A DNA stretch of 64,000 nt from Zobellia uliginosa. Its GTDB lineage: Bacteria > Bacteroidota > Bacteroidia > Flavobacteriales > Flavobacteriaceae. The notes under the pieces are model-generated. The model was not told the DNA's origin and did no database searches. It saw only the letters and a program-made list of their open reading frames with translations. The stretch spans positions 62,001 through 126,000 of the forward strand of contig NZ_JAHKPY010000012.1 of the NCBI RefSeq assembly GCF_018860745.1. Reading direction: 5' to 3'. Each line of letters opens with the position of its first letter. Position 1 is the stretch's first letter. The translations under genes were made by a program, and so were the position numbers. Shown here piece after piece: positions 44,836 through 53,471 of this stretch.

Positions 44836-47800
44836 ATGCCCACCACGTCTTCTTTAGGAAATTCTCTACGTAAACCCTTTACAGCAAATAAGCGGCTCTT
44901 TACGTTACTTACCGTGGCTTTTATAATTATTGGGCTGTTCTTTGCTATTTACTACTCCCACATTAAAAATAACGAGCACCATTATCGCGAGTCTAAACTT
45001 CACAGTTTAGATGCCAATTTTGACATTATTACCAAGCAACTCAATAATGATTTCCAGAAGTATTATTCTACGGAGTATGATTCCATTTACTCCAGTAAAG
45101 AAGTAACAGCCGAGCTTAGATCAATTTTTTATAACAAACTAAACAACTCGCAATGGAATGCCCTCTTAAATAAGGTCAGTAAAATTACTCCGTCGAAAAG
45201 TATCATAAAAAAACTCACTAAAAATGAAGAAAAAGATGGAGCTTATTCGCTATTAAATCAAAGAGATTCAATTACCAAGAACAAGATAAGACCCAAAGTC
45301 TGGAGAGCTCTTAAACAAAAAATAAGTGAGAGTACACCTTTTGACCAAGAGTTTGATGAATACATTGTCGTTTTTAAAAAATCCGCAGAACTAGATCAAA
45401 AGAACCAAACAGATTCAATTATAGAATTAAGCTCGCTAAAGGGGCGGATTATCTTACCTGACAGCCTTAATAAACTCAATCCGTTTAACATAGGCATGTC
45501 TATTGGCATTCCAAAGAACGATGAGGTTTATCAGCTTTTTGGACGTGAATATACCTATGAAACGGACCTAGATACCCGCGTACATTATGATATTCAAATT
45601 TTTGGACTTGTGGAGACAGAGCGTTACAATGAAGCCGTCAGAAAATTAGATCCCTGGATAATTGCTTTGCTCACCACGTTCTTACTTCTTGGTCTTTTTG
45701 GAATGCCCTATTTTAAAATGCTCTTTATTGCTGAAGATGAACGCCTATCCAGTAATGACGTTATTTTGTCTGGCATATCTGTAATTATTGGTGCGCCCGT
45801 TTTAATAATCGTGTTCTTCTCTCTCATGAACCATTATTACGACTACTACTACAAATTTCCGGACAGACTTGATGATTTAAGTGAAAAAATAAAAACCCGT
45901 TTTGAAGCTGAAAACGCAGCCAATGTTACTACACTTTATGAGATGTCGCTCGCCAGTGAAGAGCGAGCTAGAGATAACAGCGACAGTCTGTCTATTCGTA
46001 TTTCAAAGGCCAATGATGCCTTTCGTGAAAACCACAAGTTTATCTCTAAAATAGATACTGCCACCGGCGCTGTAAAGTATCACATAAGATTAATTGATAA
46101 AAACAACATAGAGAACACAAAAAACCTTGGTAGCCGCCCCTACTACACGGATTATGTTAACGCTAAAAACCTCTGGTTCCTAGATACACTCGCCCATAAA
46201 ATCAAATATGTCATGAGGCCCGTGGTTTCCATTGAAGACCAAAGCGAGGAAGCCGTTTACCTATTGAAAAATGAACGAGACTCCATCTCTGGTTATAGAG
46301 TGGGCGCCGCTCAACTAAAATCTTTGCATGAAGCCATTTTACCCTTTGGCTTTCAGTTTGCCGTGGTAGATGAAACTGGCGAAGTCTGGTTTCACTCCAA
46401 AAAAGGAAGAGCTACCCTAGAAAATTTTCTCTATGTAAGTAGAAACAAAGAAGAAATAGAGGCCGCCATGCTGGGGCGAATAAAAACAGCAGGCATGGTC
46501 AATTATAGAGATAAAGGGCAATTATATAGTATTAGACCCATAGCCAACACTAATCTTAGTGTAATTGCCCTGTATGATATAGGACTTCTTCGCACCAAAG
46601 TATCTGAAGTTTTAACCCTTTCCTGTATTGGTATTGTATTGGCTCTGATTTTAATACTGATTATCACTATCCTTTCGCTCATCATTAGAAATCCGAAACT
46701 AGGACTCTATAAATACGACCGATTCTTATTTGAGTTTTTAACTCCAAAAAAAGAGTTGAGAGACTCTTACATTATTCTGTCCTTCCTTCTTACGGGACTA
46801 ATTACCATTGCATTTGGCATTAGTTTTCTTATACCACCAACTACGGCCTATATTCTATGTCTTCTTCTTGGTATCTATTCCTATTTAATCATATTCTACA
46901 CGTTGCACCCTCATAGAGGAAACAACGATTTTAAGTTTAAGGTTCGCGATATTCTACTGTTATTAGCCATAATTTTCCTCAATATTCTCACTTGTAAAGT
47001 CAATGAAAATGAGATTAAGTACGTGCTTCCTTCCTTAATTCTTCAGTTCATTTGTTTAGCTGTGATTTACTTTAATAAGTCATCAAAAAAAACAAAGTTC
47101 ATTACCAAAGTTCACCATAAAGTACATTCCATAATTAAAAATGTGAGTGACTTTAGCCGACGTAAAAACAGGAACATACGAATTGGCTACAGCTATTGGT
47201 ATGCCCTATTTCTATTCTGTTGGTTGCTTCTGTCTACCATTTTTCCAGCGTATTTAATTTTTAAGAATGCTAAGTTTTTAAATGACCAAATATGGACAAA
47301 GACGGATAAGATTGATATGGCCAGACGCTTCATGGATAAAGAAAAAGAACTGGAAACAAGTTTCCCTGCCTTTACCGGTCAAGAAGATGAATATGCTAAG
47401 CTTCAAGAAAAACACTTAAGTGAAGGTCAATATCACGAGACGTTTACCCTAAAGGAAACAACAAGTACCAAAACCTCTAAAAACACCCCAAAAAACACAG
47501 GCCTAGAAAATTTCCTATGGCACATACGCCCTACTTATGACGCTCGCATAGCTGAATTCCAAGGAATGGTTTATAAATATGCGCATGATTTATCATGGGT
47601 TAATGAAGAAAACCCCAACACCTTTTATCTAAATTATTTAGACAGTAATAAAGCGATTTGCATAGCGGACACCAGTCTAAAAAACTCATCGGACTCTCTA
47701 CCGCCTAAATTCATTCTTTTAGTGGTCATAGGTCTTATTATTATTTTGGCTATTCTATTTTCTTTGATTTTATTTTTCTCGGATCGTTTCTTCGCTTTTC

Positions 47801-49014
47801 GGTTCAGGCATTTAAAACCTAACGATTTTGACACCAATCAGGAAGAAGACTACATTGAAAAATTTGGTCAAATTCTTCACGATGAAAAATCAAATTCCGG
47901 TTTACTCCTTATTGGACCTCCTTTTTGTGGAAAGCAAACCTTTGCCAAGGAAATTCTAACAGATGCCGGTTACCTGAGAATAGCCACACTTTCTATGTTA
48001 CAGCTCGAAAATATGCCAATAAACTCTGACATTGGGGAGAATCTGGGCATCCTTTCCAGCAGCTATCAAAAAGGACAAAATGATTTTCATCATGAGGATT
48101 ATGAAGCCTATGTAATAGAACATTTAGAGCATAACATAAAATCGTTTGACGCCAACCATACCAAACTCCGGATTATCCTATTTCTTATTTCACAGCGAAA
48201 ACGCATTATTCTTGTCTCTGAAGTATATCCAAGCCAAATTTTTTCTATGTATGAGTCCGCTCAAGAAGAAGCTGAACGTTCTTTGGGAAGTCTTCAAGAC
48301 GACTTTAATTCATGGCGTAATATTTTAAGTGCGTTTCCGCAAATCTTAATTGGCATTACAAAAAACACTAAAAAAGTATCCAAACAACTCAATTTTGGCC
48401 TCCAAAGTGCTCAAAGACCATCTTCAAATGATATTGATATTCTAACTGATGAATTGGGGTATAGCAAATTCCTGCCCACTTTGGCGCCTGTTATATTGGT
48501 CAAATCGCTTTATGATACGCCATATGCTGTAAATCAACCGCATCGCTTAGACCGGCAACGCATGGTAATGCATACCCAAAACTTAGCGCATGGCTACTAT
48601 AATGACATCTGGAACACCTTACCTACACGTGAACGCTATTTATTATATGATCTAGCCAAAGATGGTTTTATGAACATCAAAAATAGGAACTCGCTTTTCT
48701 CACTAATGAAAAAAGGTTTGGTGGTATGGCATGATCGGCCTAAGATTTTCAATTACAGTTTTAAGAATTTTATCATGACTTCAGTGTCATTAAATGAAGC
48801 CTTACGACTAGAAAACAAGAACCGCGGAAAAGGGACTTGGGCCAACACACGCATTCTATTTTATCTGCTGATTATAACTGTCATCGTGTTCATTGGTCTA
48901 GGGAAACCAGAGCTACTAAAAGATTTTGAAACGCTGGTTGGCACACTGGGCGGACTAGGCGTATTAATACCTCTAATAAGTAAACTATTGGCCTCTGGAG
49001 GTCAAAAATTATAA
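44836..49014 (+). CDS. Multi-pass membrane sensor with Cache-like domain, cytoplasmic P-loop NTPase and winged helix
   Basis: 1392 residues. First helix at ~21-43, an external region, two helices (~272-335), then a Cache-like external sensor (~340-590: 'DSISGYRVGAAQLKSLHEAILPFGFQFAVVDETGEVWFHS', 'YSIRPIANTNLSVIALYD'). About six more helices follow, another external loop (~820-950), a helix at ~955-980 and the cytoplasmic ATPase with Walker A GPPFCGKQT (1027-1035, Lys1033). A candidate Walker B is 'RIILVSEV'. After it, 'LPTRERYLLYDLAKDGFM...LMKKGLVV' looks like a winged helix, and a C-terminal hydrophobic hairpin ends the protein. I know no family with this layout. A signal outside could drive NTPase-dependent control of the neighbouring proteases (inference). 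Confidence 0.85.
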   Translation: MPTTSSLGNSLRKPFTANKRLFTLLTVAFIIIGLFFAIYYSHIKNNEHHYRESKLHSLDANFDIITKQLNNDFQKYYSTEYDSIYSSKEVTAELRSIFYNKLNNSQWNALLNKVSKITPSKSIIKKLTKNEEKDGAYSLLNQRDSITKNKIRPKVWRALKQKISESTPFDQEFDEYIVVFKKSAELDQKNQTDSIIELSSLKGRIILPDSLNKLNPFNIGMSIGIPKNDEVYQLFGREYTYETDLDTRVHYDIQIFGLVETERYNEAVRKLDPWIIALLTTFLLLGLFGMPYFKMLFIAEDERLSSNDVILSGISVIIGAPVLIIVFFSLMNHYYDYYYKFPDRLDDLSEKIKTRFEAENAANVTTLYEMSLASEERARDNSDSLSIRISKANDAFRENHKFISKIDTATGAVKYHIRLIDKNNIENTKNLGSRPYYTDYVNAKNLWFLDTLAHKIKYVMRPVVSIEDQSEEAVYLLKNERDSISGYRVGAAQLKSLHEAILPFGFQFAVVDETGEVWFHSKKGRATLENFLYVSRNKEEIEAAMLGRIKTAGMVNYRDKGQLYSIRPIANTNLSVIALYDIGLLRTKVSEVLTLSCIGIVLALILILIITILSLIIRNPKLGLYKYDRFLFEFLTPKKELRDSYIILSFLLTGLITIAFGISFLIPPTTAYILCLLLGIYSYLIIFYTLHPHRGNNDFKFKVRDILLLLAIIFLNILTCKVNENEIKYVLPSLILQFICLAVIYFNKSSKKTKFITKVHHKVHSIIKNVSDFSRRKNRNIRIGYSYWYALFLFCWLLLSTIFPAYLIFKNAKFLNDQIWTKTDKIDMARRFMDKEKELETSFPAFTGQEDEYAKLQEKHLSEGQYHETFTLKETTSTKTSKNTPKNTGLENFLWHIRPTYDARIAEFQGMVYKYAHDLSWVNEENPNTFYLNYLDSNKAICIADTSLKNSSDSLPPKFILLVVIGLIIILAILFSLILFFSDRFFAFRFRHLKPNDFDTNQEEDYIEKFGQILHDEKSNSGLLLIGPPFCGKQTFAKEILTDAGYLRIATLSMLQLENMPINSDIGENLGILSSSYQKGQNDFHHEDYEAYVIEHLEHNIKSFDANHTKLRIILFLISQRKRIILVSEVYPSQIFSMYESAQEEAERSLGSLQDDFNSWRNILSAFPQILIGITKNTKKVSKQLNFGLQSAQRPSSNDIDILTDELGYSKFLPTLAPVILVKSLYDTPYAVNQPHRLDRQRMVMHTQNLAHGYYNDIWNTLPTRERYLLYDLAKDGFMNIKNRNSLFSLMKKGLVVWHDRPKIFNYSFKNFIMTSVSLNEALRLENKNRGKGTWANTRILFYLLIITVIVFIGLGKPELLKDFETLVGTLGGLGVLIPLISKLLASGGQKL

Positions 49015-49032
49015 TAACTAAATACACACATC

Positions 49033-49809
49033 ATGGGAAAGAAAACAAATTCCAAAAAAGAGCTATTCGCTCAAAAAAGCAAAGAAGAAATTATGAAGAA
49101 CGGGCAATCTGGCATACACAAGTACGGGGATAACTTTATTTGTGCCACGGACCGCTCGGGACATTCCACACCGGGTGACCGATCTCCGCTTGAAATTTTG
49201 GTGGATGCCAGTGAAGGGTTCATTCCCCTTTGGGCGCAATACCAAGTGCTACGTTGGACTTTTGACGAAACTGCCTTGTATTATTATCAGAATGCAGAAG
49301 GTATAAAAACCTACGTTAGAGAGCTATTGGGTGAGGCCTTACTGGGTTGGGGAGAGGCAGTACCCGTTCGTTTTAACGAGAATGCGGACAATTCAGATTT
49401 TCAGATACACGTTTCCCCATCCGATAATTGCAATGCCCATGGATGCGTTTTGGCAAGTGCCTTTTTTCCCGATAGCGGAAGACACCAATTGGTGATATAT
49501 CCAAAAATGTTCGAGCAAAGCAAACAGGAACAACTAGAAACTATGATGCACGAATTGGGGCATATTTTTGGGCTTCGGCATTTTTTCGCCAAGATAAGTG
49601 AGCAGGCTTGGCCTTCCGAAATTTTTGGCGAACACAAACCTTTTTCCATCATGAATTACGGTGCAAAAAGTGTGATGACCGAAGAAGATATCAGGGATTT
49701 GAAAAGACTCTATGAAATGGCTTGGAATAAATGCCTTGTTGATATTAATGGTACGCCTATACATTTAGTAATGCCTTTTCATACCATCAACACTGCTATT
49801 GTGGTATAA
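49033..49809 (+). CDS. Matrixin-like zinc metallopeptidase without signal peptide
   Basis: 258 residues. The extended zinc motif H173-E-L-G-H177-x2-G-x2-H183 ('HELGHIFGLRHF') and a Met-turn in 'SIMNYG' place it in the metzincin clan, close to matrixins (M10). Upstream 'EALLGWGEAVPVRFNENADNSDFQIHV' matches the usual substrate-strand region of that fold. The N-terminus is polar (MGKKTNSKKELFAQKS); no signal or transmembrane segment is present. It starts 18 bases after the NTPase stop, so the two are co-transcribed. Confidence 0.9.
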   Translation: MGKKTNSKKELFAQKSKEEIMKNGQSGIHKYGDNFICATDRSGHSTPGDRSPLEILVDASEGFIPLWAQYQVLRWTFDETALYYYQNAEGIKTYVRELLGEALLGWGEAVPVRFNENADNSDFQIHVSPSDNCNAHGCVLASAFFPDSGRHQLVIYPKMFEQSKQEQLETMMHELGHIFGLRHFFAKISEQAWPSEIFGEHKPFSIMNYGAKSVMTEEDIRDLKRLYEMAWNKCLVDINGTPIHLVMPFHTINTAIVV

Positions 49810-49839
49810 CAATTCAAACTTCATACTAAAAGAACCATT

Positions 49840-51168
49840 ATGAGAAAAGCAATTCCATTCGTATGGTTTCTGTGCTTCTATTATTTTTCAATGGAGGCAC
49901 AGGAAACCATTACGTTCAAAGCCGATTTAGCAAAAAAAGAATTAGAACATGTAGCTACGGACGACCTGAAAGCGAACCAATTTTATGATTTGAAAATACT
50001 AGGTGTCAACACTGCTTTTGTTGCGGTTGTGGTTACAACTACAGATTACAGTTTAACCTCTAGCACACCGGGTCTTCTAAAATCGCTTTTACTTAAAATT
50101 CCAGATTCGGGTATTTTAGGTTTTATATCTCAAGAGAGCGATGCCCCAAAATATGGGCTCATCTATGCCCAATCTATGGAGCATATTAAAAAACTGGATT
50201 CTCTTACGAAACGTTCCAATGCCCTTTATGAAGTCTCCAATGACAATGCCGAATTTAGAACATTGGACATGGTGAAAGGCATTCAAAAGAAGGCCCAACT
50301 TCATTTACGGAAACTCAACCAAGTTTTCAATACAACTGCAGATATACTGCAGCCAAAAAAGGTAGATTATGATGTACTGAGAAGCAATGTGTCCCAATCG
50401 TATCATTACATTCAAAGTGCTAAACACTATTATAAAACCCTTCTCGAGAATTCTGACCTGAGTATAGATTCTAGTGTAGCCAATGAATTGATTTTATATT
50501 CTTCAAATTTGGAGGTGCTGAGCGAATCTATTGATTTGGAAACCAGTTTAAGGTATTTTGATTTTCTTGTGGGTTCTACGGAGATGAAGAACTACGAGCA
50601 ATTTCCAGAACTGCTAAAGGCATCTAAAGACGTTATGGAAGCAAAAATAACGCTCATCAATACGTTTACGAACGATACTATTTTTACTAAAAAAATCGAC
50701 TTTTTTACAAAGAAAGGTGGTTTTAAGTTCGATTTCTCAACGGGATTCTTCTATAACAACCTCAACGAAAAGTCGTACTATTTGGAAAGTCAAGATGATG
50801 GACGAAACCGAATACTAGAAGAAAAAGGAAGTAATTTTGATGTAGCAATTGGAGCATTGGCACATTTCAGTTATCAATTTAAAGCTGGACTACGAGGTGG
50901 AATAAATGCCGGAGCAGCGGTATCACCTCTAGACGGCATTACTCGATATCTATTTGGGGCTGGAGTATTAATAGGTAGAGAGCAGCTCATAGGTTTAAAT
51001 GCTGGGGCTTCGTTAGCGCGACTAGATGTGCTCTCAAATAGCGTGGAAAGTGAAAATGGAAATTTGTACGTTCCCGCAGAAATCACCTCAGCCCCCACCT
51101 ATAAAAAATCGAAATGGGGCATCTATGTTGGGCTTACCTACAACCTCACCAGAGAGCGAAAAAAATAA
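49840..51168 (+). CDS. Exported protein with helical N-terminal half and C-terminal beta-barrel
   Basis: A signal peptide ('IPFVWFLCFYYFSMEAQ') is followed by ~250 residues of mostly helical sequence ('LHLRKLNQVFNTTADILQPKKVDY'). The last ~150 residues have alternating beta strands typical of an outer-membrane barrel ('GFKFDFSTGFFYNNLN', 'VAIGALAHFSYQFKAGLRGGINAGAAVSP', 'WGIYVGLTYNLTRERKK'). It is 30 bases after the metallopeptidase and is the only protein of this operon with a signal peptide, so it may be the outer-membrane end of the system. Confidence 0.8.
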   Translation: MRKAIPFVWFLCFYYFSMEAQETITFKADLAKKELEHVATDDLKANQFYDLKILGVNTAFVAVVVTTTDYSLTSSTPGLLKSLLLKIPDSGILGFISQESDAPKYGLIYAQSMEHIKKLDSLTKRSNALYEVSNDNAEFRTLDMVKGIQKKAQLHLRKLNQVFNTTADILQPKKVDYDVLRSNVSQSYHYIQSAKHYYKTLLENSDLSIDSSVANELILYSSNLEVLSESIDLETSLRYFDFLVGSTEMKNYEQFPELLKASKDVMEAKITLINTFTNDTIFTKKIDFFTKKGGFKFDFSTGFFYNNLNEKSYYLESQDDGRNRILEEKGSNFDVAIGALAHFSYQFKAGLRGGINAGAAVSPLDGITRYLFGAGVLIGREQLIGLNAGASLARLDVLSNSVESENGNLYVPAEITSAPTYKKSKWGIYVGLTYNLTRERKK

Positions 51169-51171
51169 AAG

Positions 51172-51660
51172 CTAAGTATCCAGCTCAGGATATAATTTTC
51201 TTGCTTTTGCAGCTATACCCTGCAATTCGCCTGAAGACATTTCCATTTCCAGACCTCGATTTTCCATTGACTTTTTTTGACCGCCTTCCGCTTGCATGAT
51301 CATTGCACCAAGAACGAGGCCCTTATTGTGCTCCGCTACTTTCTCGTCTTTGATTTTTTCCTTTTGTTCCTCTACTTCTTTCTTTTCCGTTTCTGCCTTT
51401 TCAGCTCGCTTTCTATTTACTTCTTTTCCGAATAGAAACCCCACCGCAGCAAAAACAATGGCCTCTACTCCTGAAAACAAATAAATCAACCGGCTCCAAC
51501 TAGGGTCGCCGCTATCAACTTTTCCAATTAAAAAATAGATAAAAATGCCGTAGGCTATAAGAACGGCAAGTGCAATCATATTTTCAAAAGTGAACCAACC
51601 TTTAGGATTGGTAGCTGGTTCGGGAAAGCTACCTGTAGTTACTTTAGTTTTATCTGGCAT
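51172..51660 (-). CDS. Small membrane protein with two helices and a coiled coil
   Basis: 162 residues: two membrane helices (~30-50 'MIALAVLIAYGIFIYFLIG' and ~60-82 'LIYLFSGVEAIVFAAVGFLFG'), then a long charged helix ('KEVNRKRAEKAETEKKEVEEQKEKIKDEKV') and a polar cytoplasmic tail. It is the last gene of the - strand hydrolase operon, 12 bases after the M19-like gene, and converges on the outer-membrane gene with 3 bases between stops. It could anchor the operon's soluble enzymes to the membrane (inference). Confidence 0.75.
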   Translation of the reverse strand: MPDKTKVTTGSFPEPATNPKGWFTFENMIALAVLIAYGIFIYFLIGKVDSGDPSWSRLIYLFSGVEAIVFAAVGFLFGKEVNRKRAEKAETEKKEVEEQKEKIKDEKVAEHNKGLVLGAMIMQAEGGQKKSMENRGLEMEMSSGELQGIAAKARKLYPELDT

Positions 51661-51672
51661 AATGAATCTATT

Positions 51673-53460
51673 TTAAACCAATTCGGCTTCCGTGCTTGTC
51701 TCCCCTTTTTTGGGCTCAGATAAGCCCTCTAAAAAACCACGTCTATCTAAAAATTCACGCCCGTTTTCATAGAGTATGCCTACTACCACCTCATTTAACT
51801 CTTTCTTTTTCTTAGTAAAATCGAACAAATCTTTGGCTCCCCCATTCACCTTCTGATATTTCTTGGCAGCAACCGGCAACCATTTCATCAAGCATGCTTT
51901 TAAATTTTTGAATTGGCGGCTATCACTACATATATTGGACGGCTCAATAAAAGCATCAAAATCACTACCTATACAGATAAATTTTTCCGGTGCATCCTGA
52001 AATTTGGATTTTAAACCAATCACAGCCATAATATGAATGATATTAAAACAAAAGTTTAACGGATGTACTTCTTTCTTGGAAGGCTCTAACCATGACTCTT
52101 CCGCTTGTATTTCCTCTACACTGGCATAATTTATTGATTTAATACTGGTGTATGGAAAGTAATGGATAAAATCTGGTGTGGTTATAAATTCGCACACATC
52201 TTCTTGAAGTTTAGATTTTGTGCTGTATCCCAATATATCCACATCCAGCCCCACTCCAATAAGTCCGTTGCTATTGGCAATTTCAATAATATCTTCATCC
52301 ATTAAATTAATGGTTCCGGGATGAAAACTGAATTCCGTGTTGGCATCAGCACCCCAATATCCTGCTACTTTGGGTTTTGTGTATAGCTTAACGGTCTTTA
52401 TTCCTTGATCTACGTGATTCGCACATTTTTCAATTTCAAGATTGTGCTTCCAATCACTTATGGAATACCCTGTTACACCAACGTGAGAAGCAATCAAGGG
52501 AATTTTACCAAAACCTTCTTTCTCTCGTAAGGCGTATAAATCTTCCCTGGACTTCAGGCTTAAATGCTTGATGTCTATCAATACGCCTGCATCATCCTTT
52601 TTTTTGGTAGGCGCTTCTAATTTATAAGCTGTTCTAACAACTTCTTCCCCTAATTCACTTAATCCATTCCCAAAAGGATAAAAAGACGGATGCCTGAGGT
52701 TTTTCGTTCCATAAGCATGTGTCGCCAAATGTTGCTCCGGTATATGCGTTAAGTGGGTAAGGGTTAGGTACAGTATATCCAATCCATATTCGCGGAATGT
52801 TTTATACAACTTTTTAAGTACCTCCTGTGGTTTTCTATTGTCTTCGGAAATGGCAAAATTAGGATCAAAAAACGGGTCTTTTTCCAATCCCTCAAAACTA
52901 TCATAATCAAGGGCATTCCCTATTTTTTTCATACAAAGATTATGTCCGCCTTCAATTGCGAACACCAAATTTGGCAACGCTTTTGATACGGCTTCTCTAG
53001 TATTTTTAGAAGGCCTGGCAATAAGATTTAAACTTCCTTTTGTGTGTGGCTCCCTATTTTCTAAATTTCTGTTTTTTAGATATAATGCCACCTCTTTCAG
53101 AAACAAATTTAGATATGAAACCTCCCCTTCTTTAATCGCATCAAAATAGGCATCATCCAGCGGTTTTTTGAGGTAGCTTTTTAATACATCGGCTAGAAAC
53201 CCTTTACTGGAAGCCATCCCAAATTCTATAGCGGCAATAGCGGCTATGCCGTACCGTACAGGAGCCTCATTCAGGTAATCAATGCAACATTGACTTTCAA
53301 GCCTGCGAAGTACATTCTCATCTGTATAATCTTTAAAAGCTTTGGTCATACTTATGGGCATGGTGGCTGCATTCGCTTTTTTTGAATGCGACTCTTTTGG
53401 CTTTGGTGCCAAGTGGTTTTTTGCCATGGGATGAAAATGAAGGTCAAAATAATTATCCAT
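51673..53460 (-). CDS. Membrane dipeptidase (M19)-like amidohydrolase, signal-peptide-less
   Basis: 595 residues, longer than typical M19 enzymes (~350-400). Metal-site elements are present in family order: His8-x-His10 ('DLHFHP'), bridging Glu170 in 'AIEGGH', 'LTLTHLTH' (236-239), His326 in 'ASHVGV' and 'GSDFD' with Asp500 and Asp502. A ~100-residue helical insertion sits between the HxH and EGGH motifs. M19 enzymes cleave dipeptides, including those with D-amino acids, and some act on peptidoglycan products. It starts with MDNYFDLHFHP, so no export signal is present. It is 11 bases after the dual protease gene. Confidence 0.82.
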   Translation of the reverse strand: MDNYFDLHFHPMAKNHLAPKPKESHSKKANAATMPISMTKAFKDYTDENVLRRLESQCCIDYLNEAPVRYGIAAIAAIEFGMASSKGFLADVLKSYLKKPLDDAYFDAIKEGEVSYLNLFLKEVALYLKNRNLENREPHTKGSLNLIARPSKNTREAVSKALPNLVFAIEGGHNLCMKKIGNALDYDSFEGLEKDPFFDPNFAISEDNRKPQEVLKKLYKTFREYGLDILYLTLTHLTHIPEQHLATHAYGTKNLRHPSFYPFGNGLSELGEEVVRTAYKLEAPTKKKDDAGVLIDIKHLSLKSREDLYALREKEGFGKIPLIASHVGVTGYSISDWKHNLEIEKCANHVDQGIKTVKLYTKPKVAGYWGADANTEFSFHPGTINLMDEDIIEIANSNGLIGVGLDVDILGYSTKSKLQEDVCEFITTPDFIHYFPYTSIKSINYASVEEIQAEESWLEPSKKEVHPLNFCFNIIHIMAVIGLKSKFQDAPEKFICIGSDFDAFIEPSNICSDSRQFKNLKACLMKWLPVAAKKYQKVNGGAKDLFDFTKKKKELNEVVVGILYENGREFLDRRGFLEGLSEPKKGETSTEAELV

Positions 53461-53471
53461 GATTTTTGCTT

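Noticed and set aside
51490-51500. A second copy of the candidate att core (CCGGCTCCA)
   Set aside because: Only part of the core matches and it lies inside the coding sequence of a membrane protein; not a credible partner site.
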